A stretch of 64,000 bases of DNA, from the NCBI GenBank assembly GCA_023423895.1, contig JAFAER010000160.1, forward strand, positions 118,327-182,326. Reading direction: 5' to 3'. The DNA comes from Pseudomonadota bacterium (GTDB lineage Bacteria > Myxococcota_A > Polyangia > Polyangiales > Polyangiaceae). Shown piece after piece: positions 34,134 through 43,200 of the stretch. Each line of letters opens with the position of its first letter. Within the stretch, counting starts at the first letter, position 1. Made by a program: the position numbers and the translations under genes. The notes beneath the pieces were generated by a model, which saw only the letters and a program-made list of their open reading frames with translations, did not search any database and was not told the DNA's origin.

Positions 34134-34712
34134 ATGCCCGAAGCACAGGTTCTGAAGTCGAAGGAATACGAGACCATCTACATCCTTCGCTCCGACGTCG
34201 ACCCCGACACCGCCGACAAGGTGCAGGGACGCGTCGCCGAGGTCGTCGGTCGCGACAACGGCACGCTTCTCAAGGTCGAGTCGTGGGGCCGCCGCAAGCT
34301 GGCCTATCCGGTCGGCAAGCAGAAGAAGGGCGTCTACATCTACGTCAAGTACATCGGCCGTGGCGGCGTCGTGCAGGAGCTCGAGCGCAATCTGAAGCTC
34401 CAGGACACGGTCCTGAAGTTCCAGACCGTCATGACGAACGACGCGATCGACGTCGCGTCGATCACCGTCGATCCCGAGGAGATCAAGTTCCAGCGTCTCG
34501 AGCTTCCCGCAGAGGAAGAGGAGAAGGAGTCGCGCGAGAAGGCCCTCGGCCTCGTCGACTTCGGCGACGGACCGCGCAGCATGCGTGGCGAGCGCACCGA
34601 GGACGAGTTCGGCGAAGCCGGCGCTGAGGCTGGCGAGGCCGCTGGTGGTGGTGGTGGTGAGGAAGGCGGCGAGCCCGCTGCCGCGAAGGAAGGCGGCGAG
34701 GAGGAGGCCTGA
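34134..34712 (+). CDS. rpsF: 30S ribosomal protein S6 with long acidic tail
   Basis: The protein has 192 residues; the core S6 fold spans about 8-112 (YETIYILRSDVDP ... SWGRRKLAYPVGKQKKGVYIYVKY). The rest (125-192) is a Glu/Gly/Ala-rich tail ending EEGGEPAAAKEGGEEEA. In E. coli, RimK adds glutamates to S6 after translation; here an acidic tail is encoded in the gene. S6 binds 16S rRNA with S18, its operon neighbour 59 bases downstream. The ATG at 34134 fits the family and follows an AGGGAG site; the longer upstream frame is the leader. Confidence 0.95.
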   Translation: MPEAQVLKSKEYETIYILRSDVDPDTADKVQGRVAEVVGRDNGTLLKVESWGRRKLAYPVGKQKKGVYIYVKYIGRGGVVQELERNLKLQDTVLKFQTVMTNDAIDVASITVDPEEIKFQRLELPAEEEEKESREKALGLVDFGDGPRSMRGERTEDEFGEAGAEAGEAAGGGGGEEGGEPAAAKEGGEEEA

Positions 34713-34771
34713 TCGGCCGCTCGCTCCCGCACTGCTTCCCCCAGCAAGACTTCTTCTAGGAGATTCGACTC

Positions 34772-35059
34772 ATGGCAATGATGGATGACGACAAGGATTT
34801 CGGCCGTACGCCGGACCTCAACGCCGACGCTCCGGGCCGCCGCCGTGGTGGCAAGAAGCGCGTTTGCAAGTTCTGCGCGGACAAGGCTGCGGTCATCGAC
34901 TACAAGGACCCGCAGGCGCTGAAGTACTTCGTCTCGGAGCGCGGCAAGGTCGTGCCGAGGCGCATCAGCGGTAACTGCGCTCTTCACCAGCGCAAGGTGA
35001 CGCTCGCGGTCAAGCGCGCGCGCAACATTGCGCTCCTGCCCTTCACCGTCACGAGCTGA
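34772..35059 (+). CDS. rpsR: 30S ribosomal protein S18 (zinc-ligand type)
   Basis: The protein has 95 residues. RVCKFCADK and GNCALHQRK give four possible zinc ligands (Cys, Cys, Cys, His), the so-called C+ form; many bacteria have S18 without them. The C-terminal half ([42 protein letters not shown]) is typical. It pairs with S6 on the platform of the small subunit. AGGAG lies about 8 bases before the ATG. It is followed 11 bases later by rplI. Confidence 0.96.
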   Translation: MAMMDDDKDFGRTPDLNADAPGRRRGGKKRVCKFCADKAAVIDYKDPQALKYFVSERGKVVPRRISGNCALHQRKVTLAVKRARNIALLPFTVTS

Positions 35060-35070
35060 AGGAGGCTGTC

Positions 35071-35526
35071 ATGGCAACCACGCTTCAAGTGATCCTCCAG
35101 AGCGACGTTCCGAACCTCGGTTCGTCTGGTGAGCTCGTGAAGGTCCGTCCGGGCTTCGCGCGCAACTTCCTTCTCCCGCGCAAGCTGGCCGTCCCCGCGA
35201 CGACCGCGCAGGTGAACCGCCTCAATCACGAGAAGGCGGTCGCTGTTGCTCGCGCCGAGAAGAACAAGAAGGAGGCGCAGGGCCTCGCCGAGAAGATCGG
35301 CGCGCTCAAGATCACGCTCGCGCGTGCGGTGGGCGAGGACGACAAGCTCTTCGGCGCGGTCACCACCAAGGAGATCGAGTCCGAGGTGAAGAAGACGGGC
35401 CTCACCGTCGACCGTAAGAAGATGCAGCTTGCCGAGCCGCTCAAGACGCTCGGCACGTTCGAGATCCCGGTCAAGCTCATGGCGGACGTCACGGCGACCC
35501 TCAAGGTCGAAGTCGTCAAGAAGTGA
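35071..35526 (+). CDS. rplI: 50S ribosomal protein L9
   Basis: The protein has 151 residues, standard length. The N-terminal domain (VILQSDVPNLGSSGELVKVRPGFARNFLLPRKLAVPAT) binds 23S rRNA, a long helix follows (AVARAEKNKKEAQGLAEKI), and then the C-terminal domain. GAAGGAG precedes the ATG. It is the last gene of the rpsF-rpsR-rplI operon. Downstream lies a repeat-rich region with two tandem hairpins that probably ends transcription. Confidence 0.97.
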   Translation: MATTLQVILQSDVPNLGSSGELVKVRPGFARNFLLPRKLAVPATTAQVNRLNHEKAVAVARAEKNKKEAQGLAEKIGALKITLARAVGEDDKLFGAVTTKEIESEVKKTGLTVDRKKMQLAEPLKTLGTFEIPVKLMADVTATLKVEVVKK

Positions 35527-35535
35527 GGCCGCAAA

Positions 35536-35562
35536 GGCTCCAGGCTCCAGGCTCCAGGCTCC
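35536..35562. repeat. Heptamer tandem repeat GGCTCCA x3.9
   Basis: Three perfect copies plus GGCTCC, starting nine bases after the rplI stop. It has the same unit length as the AAGGTCG array at 9521-9548 but a different sequence. Confidence 0.9.
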
Positions 35563-35603
35563 GGTAGGAGAGGGGAGTCACGAGACAGAGAGCTCCACGA
35601 CAG

Positions 35604-35629
35604 CGGCGCGCGGCTTCGGCCTCGCGCCG
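35604..35629. terminator. TTCG-loop terminator-like hairpin, copy 1
   Basis: CGGCGCG-C-GGC-TTCG-GCC-T-CGCGCCG: ten pairs with one mismatch, followed by CTTCGCTATTTT. It fits an intrinsic terminator for rplI on the + strand. Confidence 0.6.
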
Positions 35630-35703
35630 CTTCGCTATTTTCGAGCCGCCTTCGTCCGCCTCGTCCGCCATGAGGGAGCCGCGAGACCGAGAGCTCCACG
35701 ACG

Positions 35704-35731
35704 ACGGCGCATGGCTTCGGCTTCGCGCCGT
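35704..35731. terminator. TTCG-loop terminator-like hairpin, copy 2
   Basis: ACGGCGC pairs with GCGCCGT, and GGC-TTCG-GCT forms the tip with a G-T pair, followed by TTCGCTCTTTC. It is the second copy of the hairpin at 35604, displaced by 101 bases; pairing survives although several bases differ. Confidence 0.55.
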
Positions 35732-35838
35732 TTCGCTCTTTCGGGGCTGCTTTCGTCGGCCGCGAGGACCCGCAGGAGCCGTGCGTCGTGTCGAGCGACA
35801 GCTCCTTCGGTGGTTCGGCGCGCGTAGGTGAAGCCGCG

Positions 35839-37143
35839 TCAGCGCGCGTCGGCCTTCTGCTCCGCGTCGCGCAGGACGTCGTCGAGCGTCCGGTCGCGGG
35901 AGAGGGGCTTCAGGTGCTCGCGCGCATCGCGGACGGCCGCGACGTCGTTCGCGAGCATCGCCGCCGTCGCGCGGCGCACCCAGCAGCGGGTCTCGGCGTC
36001 GATCGGCGTGGGCGCGGGCTCCACGCTCGCGCCCGCCGTCGCCGCCGCATCGTCGGCGAGAGTTGCCGGCAGGGCAGGGGTGAAGCCGGTCTTGCTCTTG
36101 AAGACGTAGTCGGTGTCGTACGTACGGACGAAGAGGCGATCGTCTTTCAGGCGCATCAGCTCGGGGCCGCTCTTCACCGGGATCTTCTGCTCGGTCTTGC
36201 CGGTCGCGAGGTCGAGGACGAAGACGAAGTCGGGCTCCGCAGTGAAGCCGTAGCCGGTCACGATCGACCCGCCGCTGACGAGCGCTTCGCCCGCGTTGCC
36301 CGTGAGCGGATCGGAGACCCAGAGGAGCTCGCCGCTGCGGGCGTCGTAGGCAGCGAAATAGCCGTTCTTGCCTCCCGACTCGTTCGCGTACCCGTTGTAC
36401 GCGAGCTCGAGGACGAGCGTCTTGCCGACGAGCTGCCCGAACATGACCTCGAACGGACGCGGGCCGGCGGAGAGGGCCCGCGAGACGTCGAACGTGAGCG
36501 CACGCCCCGACTCGGCGGTGACCACGAGGACGTCGCCGTAGAAGGCCACCGCATGGTCGGCATGAATGAACGCGGTCCGGAGCGGCTGCTGTCCCAGAGT
36601 GGGAGCGACATGAGCCGGAAGCGCGCCGCCGGCGCCGTGATGAACGATCGGACGAAGGGCGTTCTTCGTCTCCCACTCGGCGGTGTCCGTGATCTGGTTC
36701 TTCTTCTCCGATTCCTTCTCGAGTTGAACCTTGGCGCTCGGCGCGTCGTCCACGGCGTGTCGCTGTGTCCGGACGAGCGGAATTGCGTGGAGGGCAAGCT
36801 TGGACGACGACGACGACGTCGCGACGTCGCCCCCGCGTGCGCGGCTCTCTTCGAGCTTCGCGGCGGCACCCTTGCGGAAGGCCTCCGCGGCGCGGTCGCC
36901 CGGAGCCTTCTTCAGGGCCGCGCTCAACGCTTCGATCGCCTCTTGCGGGCGGTCAGCGAGAAACGCATCGATTCCCCGTTCGCGCTCGGGCGCGGGCTCC
37001 AAGCCGGGGTCGCTGCATGTGCCTTTGCCGACCGCGACATCGACGGGCGACGCGGCTTGTGGCGAAGAGGGAGGCGAGCCACACGCAAGCATGAGGAGCG
37101 AGCCAATCCCGAAAGTGACCGAGCGTGAGGAACGGCGAATCAT
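35839..37143 (-). CDS. Lipoprotein with PQQ-like/beta-propeller repeats
   Basis: The protein has 434 residues. The signal peptide ends in LMLAC with lipid Cys21. A short TPR-like helix pair (PQEAIEALSAALKKAPGDRAAEAFRKGA) precedes a beta-rich region with blade-like motifs (GYFAAYDARSGELLWVSDPLTG, FVFVLDLATGKTEQKIPVKSG, RLFVRTYDTDYVF) that look like PQQ/quinoprotein-type repeats. This suggests a propeller scaffold in the periplasm or outer membrane. No enzyme motif is seen. The start is the ATG at 37141-37143; an upstream in-frame ATG would push the signal peptide inside. It lies antisense between rplI and dnaB, which are neighbours in many genomes. Confidence 0.78.
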   Translation of the reverse strand: MIRRSSRSVTFGIGSLLMLACGSPPSSPQAASPVDVAVGKGTCSDPGLEPAPERERGIDAFLADRPQEAIEALSAALKKAPGDRAAEAFRKGAAAKLEESRARGGDVATSSSSSKLALHAIPLVRTQRHAVDDAPSAKVQLEKESEKKNQITDTAEWETKNALRPIVHHGAGGALPAHVAPTLGQQPLRTAFIHADHAVAFYGDVLVVTAESGRALTFDVSRALSAGPRPFEVMFGQLVGKTLVLELAYNGYANESGGKNGYFAAYDARSGELLWVSDPLTGNAGEALVSGGSIVTGYGFTAEPDFVFVLDLATGKTEQKIPVKSGPELMRLKDDRLFVRTYDTDYVFKSKTGFTPALPATLADDAAATAGASVEPAPTPIDAETRCWVRRATAAMLANDVAAVRDAREHLKPLSRDRTLDDVLRDAEQKADAR

Positions 37144-37150
37144 CGCACGT

Positions 37151-37156
37151 ACTATA
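37151..37156 (-). promoter_or_regulatory. Candidate -10 element (TATAGT) of the lipoprotein gene
   Basis: On the minus strand TATAGT lies only seven bases before the ATG, so transcription would begin at or next to the start codon (leaderless mRNA). No good -35 is seen. Confidence 0.3.
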
Positions 37157-37262
37157 GACGGCGTTCTCACGAGGCGATCTCGGCTTGCCGCTCCGCGCGG
37201 AAAAGCATCGTTCCCGGACAAGCACGACCGGAACGCTCGGCGTGGTTCACGTGGTCAGGGCG

Positions 37263-37302
37263 CGCGAGACCGCGAGACAGCGAGACCGCGAGACCGCGAG
37301 AC
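37263..37302. repeat. Octamer tandem repeat CGCGAGAC x5
   Basis: Five head-to-tail copies; the third is AGCGAGAC. The motif CGCGAGAC also occurs in the second unit of the 101-bp repeat on the other side of the lipoprotein gene. Confidence 0.85.
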
Positions 37303-37320
37303 AAGACGGCACGCGTACGC

Positions 37321-37335
37321 GGGGCGGGGCGGGGC
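37321..37335. repeat. GGGGC x3 array
   Basis: Three perfect pentamers form a G-rich stretch on the + strand, with a further GGCGG and GGGCGG after it; this is potential G-quadruplex material 130 bases before dnaB. Confidence 0.7.
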
Positions 37336-37352
37336 GGCAGGGCGGTGGACGC

Positions 37353-37382
37353 TTGACGGATCCGAGACGCGACGGTTATCGA
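37353..37382 (+). promoter_or_regulatory. Candidate dnaB promoter
   Basis: TTGACG (37353-37358), an 18-base spacer and TATCGA (37377-37382). This gives a leader of about 70 bases to the GTG start at 37463. Confidence 0.45.
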
Positions 37383-37462
37383 TGCGCTGACGTTTTGCGC
37401 GCAACGTAACCCTCGGCCGGACGAATACGGTCAGGGCGCCGCCCATTTCGGAGGTTCGGGCT

Positions 37463-38941
37463 GTGGAGAAGAAGTGGGAAAAGCGTGCGAAAGAGCCGGA
37501 GAACCCGCCTTCGATCGAAGGACGGGTCCCGCCGCACGATCTCGACGCTGAAGCAGCGGTCCTCTCGGCCGCGATGCTCGACCCGTCGGCGCTCGACAAG
37601 GTGGTCGAGCTCAAGCCGGAGTACTTTTACTCCGAGGCCCATCGGCGAATCTACGAGGCGTGCCTGGAGCTTCGCTCGCAGGGACAGCCCGTCGACGTCG
37701 TCCAGGTCGCGAGCTTCCTCAAGGACCGGCAGCGTCTCGCGCAGGTCGGCGGCATGCCGTACCTCGGCCAGATCCTCGACTCGGCGCCCGTCGTCGCGAA
37801 CATCGGCGCGTACGGACGCATCATCCACGAGAAGTACCGCATCCGGCAGCTCATTCTCGCCTGCCAGCGGGTCTCGGCGCAGGGCTACGGCGATTACGGC
37901 GAGCCGCAGGCGTTCATCGATAACGCCGAGCAGACCATCTACAACATCGCCCGAACGTCATCGAAGCAGAGCGTCGAGAAGCTGATCGACGTCATGAAGA
38001 AGGCGTTCGCGAAGCTGAACGACGCCGTCGCGCGTGGTGACCGCATCACCGGCGTTTCGACGGGCTTCGAGCGGTTCGATCGTCAGACCGCGGGCCTTCA
38101 CGAAGGCGACCTCACGATCGTCGCGGCTCGCCCCGGCATGGGCAAGACCAGCTTCGTCCTCAACCTCGCGGCGAACATCGCGAAGCCGAAACACAACGAG
38201 CTCGCGAACGATCCGAGCCAGCGCTGGGACGAGCCCGGCGTCGGCTGCGCGATCTTCTCGCTCGAAATGCCGCGCGAGCAGCTCGCCAATCGTCTCGTCT
38301 GCTCCGAGGCCCGCGTCGACGTCTCGAAGATGCGAACCGGCTTCCTCGGCCCGAGCGACTGGAACAAGCTCACGATGGCGGCGAGCGCGCTCGGCAGCCT
38401 GCCCATCTGGATCGACGACTCGCCAGGTCTCTCGCTCCTCGAGCTCCGCTCCAAGGTGCGGCGCATCCAGGCGGAGTACGATCAGCGGGACGACAACGGG
38501 AAGAAGATCCGAAAGCTCGGATGCGTGATCATCGACTATCTCCAGCTCATGAAAGGGCGCGACGGCGTGACCTCGCGCGAGCAGGAGATCAGCGAGATCT
38601 CCCGAGGCCTGAAGGCGCTCGCAAAAGAGCTCGAGCTGCCGGTCATCGCGCTCTCCCAGCTCAATCGTGCCGTCGAGCAGCGCAGCGAGAAGTCGAAGCG
38701 TCCCATGATCAGCGACCTCCGTGAATCCGGCGCGATCGAGCAGGACGCAGACAACATCATCTTCATCTACCGCGACGACTACTACAACCCGGACACGCCC
38801 GAACAAGGCGTCGCGGAGCTGATCGTCGCGAAGCAGCGCAACGGGCCGACCGGCACGGTGAAGGTCCGCTTCGACAAGCAGTGGACGCGCTTCGACAACC
38901 TCGCCGACGGCGAGTTCGAGGACGACCCGGGCGGCGGCTGA
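37463..38941 (+). CDS. dnaB: Replicative DNA helicase DnaB
   Basis: The protein has 492 residues. The N-terminal domain starts PPHDLDAEAAVLSAAMLDPSALDKV, as in the family. The RecA-like motor has Walker A ARPGMGKTSF, a conserved SLEMP region, Walker B CVIIDYLQLM, the ALSQLNRAVE motif and the arginine-finger region (KRPMISDLRESGAIEQDADNIIFIYR). It unwinds DNA ahead of the fork as a hexamer. The start is GTG with GGAGG eight bases before. There is no intein, although dnaB is a common insertion site. A short Gly/Asp-rich tail ends the protein. Confidence 0.97.
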   Translation: MEKKWEKRAKEPENPPSIEGRVPPHDLDAEAAVLSAAMLDPSALDKVVELKPEYFYSEAHRRIYEACLELRSQGQPVDVVQVASFLKDRQRLAQVGGMPYLGQILDSAPVVANIGAYGRIIHEKYRIRQLILACQRVSAQGYGDYGEPQAFIDNAEQTIYNIARTSSKQSVEKLIDVMKKAFAKLNDAVARGDRITGVSTGFERFDRQTAGLHEGDLTIVAARPGMGKTSFVLNLAANIAKPKHNELANDPSQRWDEPGVGCAIFSLEMPREQLANRLVCSEARVDVSKMRTGFLGPSDWNKLTMAASALGSLPIWIDDSPGLSLLELRSKVRRIQAEYDQRDDNGKKIRKLGCVIIDYLQLMKGRDGVTSREQEISEISRGLKALAKELELPVIALSQLNRAVEQRSEKSKRPMISDLRESGAIEQDADNIIFIYRDDYYNPDTPEQGVAELIVAKQRNGPTGTVKVRFDKQWTRFDNLADGEFEDDPGGG

Positions 38942-39057
38942 GCGCGAGACGCAGCTGACGCAGCTCGCGCGAGCTCGACGGCAAGCGGAGACCGCCGGCC
39001 GAGGCGAGCGACGCATGGCCCCGTCGCGGCCCCAGACGTGCTAGAAGCGGGGCTTCG

Positions 39058-40215
39058 ATGGAAGCCTCGCCGGACGCGCTCTCAGCGCTCGTCGATACGC
39101 GTCGCGTGCTCGTGACCGTGGGGGCCGGTGGCGTCGGCAAGACGACGACCGCCGCTGCGCTCGCCGTCGCGGCGGCACGCCGCGGCAAGAAGGTCCTCTG
39201 TCTCACGATCGACCCGGCCAAACGTCTCGCCGAGAGCCTCGGGATCGGCGAGATGACGTCCGAAGCGGTCACTGTCGACAACGCGCGCTTCGAGGCGGCT
39301 GGCTTCCCGGTGAAGGGCAGCCTCACCGCGATGATGCTCGACACGAAGCGCACGTTCGACGAGCTCGTCATCAAGTACTCCTCGAGCCAGGAGAAGGCGG
39401 ACAAGCTCCTCTCCAACAAGCTGTACCAGTACGTGTCGACGTCGCTCGCCGGCACGCAGGAGTACATGGCGATGGAGAAGCTCGTCGCCGTGAAGGACGA
39501 CCCGCGTTACGACCTCGTCATCCTCGACACGCCGCCGACGGCGAACGCGCTCGACTTCCTCGATGCGCCGGAGCGTCTGATGGAGGCGCTCGACTCGGCG
39601 ACGATGAAATGGTTCGTCGAGGCCTTCCAGAACAGTGGCAAGTTCTCGCTGAACCTGATCGCGAAGAGCGCCGCCGCCGTCCTCCGCGGCATCGGCAAGA
39701 TCACGGGCGGCGGGTTCCTCGAGGCGATGGCCGAGTTCATCGCGGAGCTGAATGATCTGTTCGGCGGCTTCAAGGAGCGCGCGGGACGCGTCGAGAAGGC
39801 GCTCCGTGGAGACGACATCGCGTTCGTGCTCGTGACGAGCCCGGCGCCTCCGGCGATCAAGGAGGTGCTCTACTTCGCCGAGCGCCTCGCTCACGCGAAC
39901 ATGCCGCGTGGAGCGCTGGTCGTGAACCGGTTCCATCTTTCACCGCCGTTCGCCGACGCGGGCGTCACGGAGGCAGACGCTTCGAGCGGCATCGCCGCGC
40001 ACGGTCTGACGCTCGAAGAAGACGCTGCCTCGCGCCTCGTCCAGTCGCATGGGGATGCCGTTCGGCTCGCCGCTCTCGATGCCGCGAACGTCCGGGCGCT
40101 CGAGACGACGACAGCCGGGATGCCGACGGTGCGTGTCGCCGAGCTCGAGACCGACGTTCACGACGTCGCGCTCCTCGCTCGGCTCTCCGATGTGTTGATG
40201 TCCGGAGGCGTGTGA
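39058..40215 (+). CDS. ArsA/Get3-family ATPase
   Basis: The protein has 385 residues and one ATPase domain. The deviant P-loop is GAGGVGKTTT (22-31), with the Switch I-like TIDPAKRLAESLG, the DTPPTANALDF region and the closing dimer elements. This family includes the arsenite pump ATPase ArsA and the tail-anchored-protein targeting factor Get3. There is no arsenic gene nearby, and the arsenite-binding cysteines of ArsA are not evident (the protein has one visible cysteine), so a targeting or partition role is more likely. Myxobacteria usually carry such proteins in pairs; only one is here. It lies 62 bases before the AsmA-like gene. Confidence 0.88.
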   Translation: MEASPDALSALVDTRRVLVTVGAGGVGKTTTAAALAVAAARRGKKVLCLTIDPAKRLAESLGIGEMTSEAVTVDNARFEAAGFPVKGSLTAMMLDTKRTFDELVIKYSSSQEKADKLLSNKLYQYVSTSLAGTQEYMAMEKLVAVKDDPRYDLVILDTPPTANALDFLDAPERLMEALDSATMKWFVEAFQNSGKFSLNLIAKSAAAVLRGIGKITGGGFLEAMAEFIAELNDLFGGFKERAGRVEKALRGDDIAFVLVTSPAPPAIKEVLYFAERLAHANMPRGALVVNRFHLSPPFADAGVTEADASSGIAAHGLTLEEDAASRLVQSHGDAVRLAALDAANVRALETTTAGMPTVRVAELETDVHDVALLARLSDVLMSGGV

Positions 40216-40277
40216 CCAAGCACGGGGGCCGGACGCTCGGCTCTCCGTGCGCGAGAGAGCGAACGCCGAGGTGATGG

Positions 40278-43200
40278 GTGAACCCGGTCGCGCGCCTGTT
40301 CGGGAGCCTCGCAAACGCGCTGCTCGATCTCGGCCTCCCGACGATCCGCCAATGGCTGCGTGACCGCATCGGACCGGCGGCCGACGTCGCTCAGGTGACG
40401 ACGGACGGATCGCTCGTTCATCTCGATGGCGTCAAGGTGCCCATCGGGCGGAGTGGCCTCCTGGTGCTGGAGCGCGCGACCGTCACGGTCACGGCGCTCG
40501 GTCGTGCGGGGCTGCCCGAGGTGCGCCTGCACGGGTTCACCGGCGTGCTCGCGTTCGGCGGCGGCGAGCACTGGCTCCGCGCCGAAGTCGAGTTCGTGTC
40601 TTCGCCGGAGCCCGACGAGTCGGCGTGGATCGCTGGAGACGTCGCGATCCGGAATGCGATGTGGTCGGCCCGTGCGGGCAGCCCCGAGATCCGTCCGATG
40701 AGCGGCCATGCTCGGTTGTTCGTGTCGTCGAGCGAGTGGCGGATCGAAGGCGGCCGCCTCGACGGGGAGATCTTCCGCGGCCGTTTCGCCGGGACGGGGA
40801 CGTTCGACGTCGGGACCGCCGAGGCTCCGGGGGTGGACTTGCCGATCCTGCCGCGGGCGCTCTCGACGGCAGCGTTTGCGCTCGAGCACGCACGGGTCGG
40901 TCCCGTCGTCGACGCAGCATCGGGAGTGGGCGGGAAGGAGATCGCGCTTCCGCCGATCGTTCCGGTCGATGCGGAGCTCGATGGAGAGCTCTCGTGGAGC
41001 CTCGCGGACGGCGCTCGCGTCGAGCTGCGTGTCGCCTCCGAAGCGATCCGCGCGACCTTGCGTGGCGGCGCGGGAGCGACGGGCGGCGCGCTCTCGGGGC
41101 GAGTGGATGCGCATGTCCGGCCGGCGCTGCTCCTTCGGGGAATCGGACTCCCGGCGGAGGCGCTGCCGCGCGAGGACGACGTGCTCGGCGTCGCGCTCGA
41201 GATCGGCGGAGCGCTCAGCGGACCGGAGGTGAAAGGCACCGTCTCCGGAAAGGAGCTCGGCTTCCGCCTGGGGCGTCCGCGCTTCGTGCCTGCGGTGCTC
41301 CTTCGCGACGTGGCGTGTGAGCTGTTCCTGAAGGACGATCGCGTCGTCGTTCGCTCGACGGCGTACGCGCGGTCGGCGAAGGCGACGCTCGATCTCGACG
41401 CGCACGTGCGGAACCCTTCGTCCGTACGCGGAGCGCTGCGCGCCGACGCGGTCGAATCCACGTTCCTCCGTGACGTCGTTCGTACCCTCGGCCTGCAGCT
41501 CACGGTCCCCGATCACGTCCGCGCGGCGGTCGACTTCACGTTCGCGCCGCCCGGGGGGGCTCCGGTAGGTGAGCCGCGGATCTCCGGTGCGCTCACGGTC
41601 TCGACGCCGCACTCGGAGCTCGCGCTGGTGGTCGCCCACGACGGCGCGATGCGCATCGCCGGCACGGTGACCGCAGCCGACATCGTGGCGACCGGCCTCT
41701 TCACTGGTGCGGTGTCGCCCGTCGACGGTGACGTCGTCGTCGCGTTCGACCTGGTTCGCCACGCGCCGAGAACGACGCTGCGAGGGACGGTGACGTCGCA
41801 GCGGCTCGTCCTCGCCGTCGCGCGTAGACCCGACGCCGTGACGTACGTGCTCGAGGGCGTGAGCGGCGAGGTGGAGATCGACGACCACGCGCTCGCGTAC
41901 GAGCGGCTTCGCTTCGCCGCACACGGCGGACGTTTCTGCGCGAGGGGCCGGATCCCATTCTCGCCAGAGCCTACGCCTTCGAGCGTCACGCTCGATCTCG
42001 AGCTCGAAGAGGGCGGTGCAGCGCTCGCCGAGGCCCTCGCTCAGCTTGCTGCTGCCTCACGAAGAAAGATCCACGAGGCGACATCGCGCGAGCGGCATTA
42101 CCGCATCGCAGGCGAAGGCCCGCGGCCGTCGGACGAGCTCTGGATACCCGGCGATCTCGTCGGGCACGGCCGCCTTCGGTGGTTCGGTGACCGATCGCTC
42201 GTTGCCGACGTGACGGTCGAGACGACGCGGACCACCAGTCTCGACGTGCGGGTGCATGTGTCGAGGGGCGTACGGCTCGACGGGTCGACCTGCACCGGGA
42301 CGCTGGCGCTCGCGGATGGCGCGCTTGCGGGGCTCTTCGGCGCGATCGCGCCGGAAGACATCGACGAAGGGGACGTCGTCGAAGTCGATGCGCTCGTTCG
42401 TTCCGATGACGCGGGGGACCGCCTACTGTGTCTGATCTCTTCCGATCGCCTGAAGGTGCCGCTGCGCGAGGCGCCAATCGTCGTGACGCACCTCTCCGGC
42501 GAGCTGAGGATCGACGGCGAAGGCGCCGCCTGGAGCCACGTGCTCGCGGAGGTGAACGGCGGTCGGATCTCTTCGCGGGGCATCCTCACGCGCGCCAGCG
42601 ACGTGCACGCGCGGGTCTCGTTCTCTCAGGTCGAGGTGCACGACCTGCCGGCCATCTCGGGACGAGAGCCGAAGAGGTTCGTGCACGGGCGACTGTCCGG
42701 CAGCGCGATCGCGCGCGTGCACGGCGGCGAGCTGCATGCGGCCGGCGACCTGATGCTCGAGGACGCCGCGTTCCCGGCCCTCGACCTCGTTCGCCCGGCG
42801 CTCGCGCGTTACGGTCTTCGGCCGCCGAACGAAGATGCCGTCGGGCCGGTCACGGCCACCCTCGTCGGCACCGGGTGGGGGCTTTCGCTCCGCGACCTGA
42901 AGGTCGATCTCCGAGGCGCGACCGTGCGCGGTGAAGCGGGGCTCTCGCGCGGCGGCGAGCTCGACGGCCACATCGAGGTGACGCTCGAGGACGAGTACCT
43001 CCGGACGAGCAAGGCGCTCACGCTTCCGCGTGTGCTCTCGGAGCGCCTCGTCCTCCCTGTCCGGATCGGCGGACCTCTCGAGCAGCCACGTGTTCACGCC
43101 GGCATCGCCGAGCTGCTCGGCCGCTTCCTCAAGGACAATCGTGTGACCACCTTCGTGAGCTCCGCGGTCGAAGAGGCGCGGCACCTGCTCGGGCGTCCGC

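Larger units (their letters stand above)
35573..35770. repeat. 101-bp imperfect tandem duplication
   Basis: A unit starting at 35573 recurs at 35674 with about 80-85 % identity by eye over roughly 90 bases (for example AGAGCTCCACGAC and GGCTTCGG are shared). Each copy carries a TTCG-loop hairpin followed by TTCGCT and a T-rich stretch. Confidence 0.8.
35527..35838. other. 312-bp repeat- and hairpin-rich gap between convergent genes
   Basis: It contains the GGCTCCA heptamer array, a 101-bp tandem duplication and two TTCG-loop hairpins. No gene is supported. It probably serves termination for rplI (+) and the lipoprotein gene (-). Confidence 0.7.
37144..37462. other. 319-bp divergent gap with octamer repeats and promoters
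   Basis: It holds a candidate -10 for the lipoprotein gene (37151-37156, minus strand), an octamer array, a GGGGC array and a candidate dnaB promoter. No gene is supported. Confidence 0.6.

Noticed and set aside
37263..37335. Possible CRISPR array
   Set aside because: The repeats are 5-8 bases long, directly abutting, without spacers, and no cas genes are in the window.
37463..38941. Possible intein in dnaB
   Set aside because: The helicase has normal length and continuous motifs; no splicing blocks are seen.
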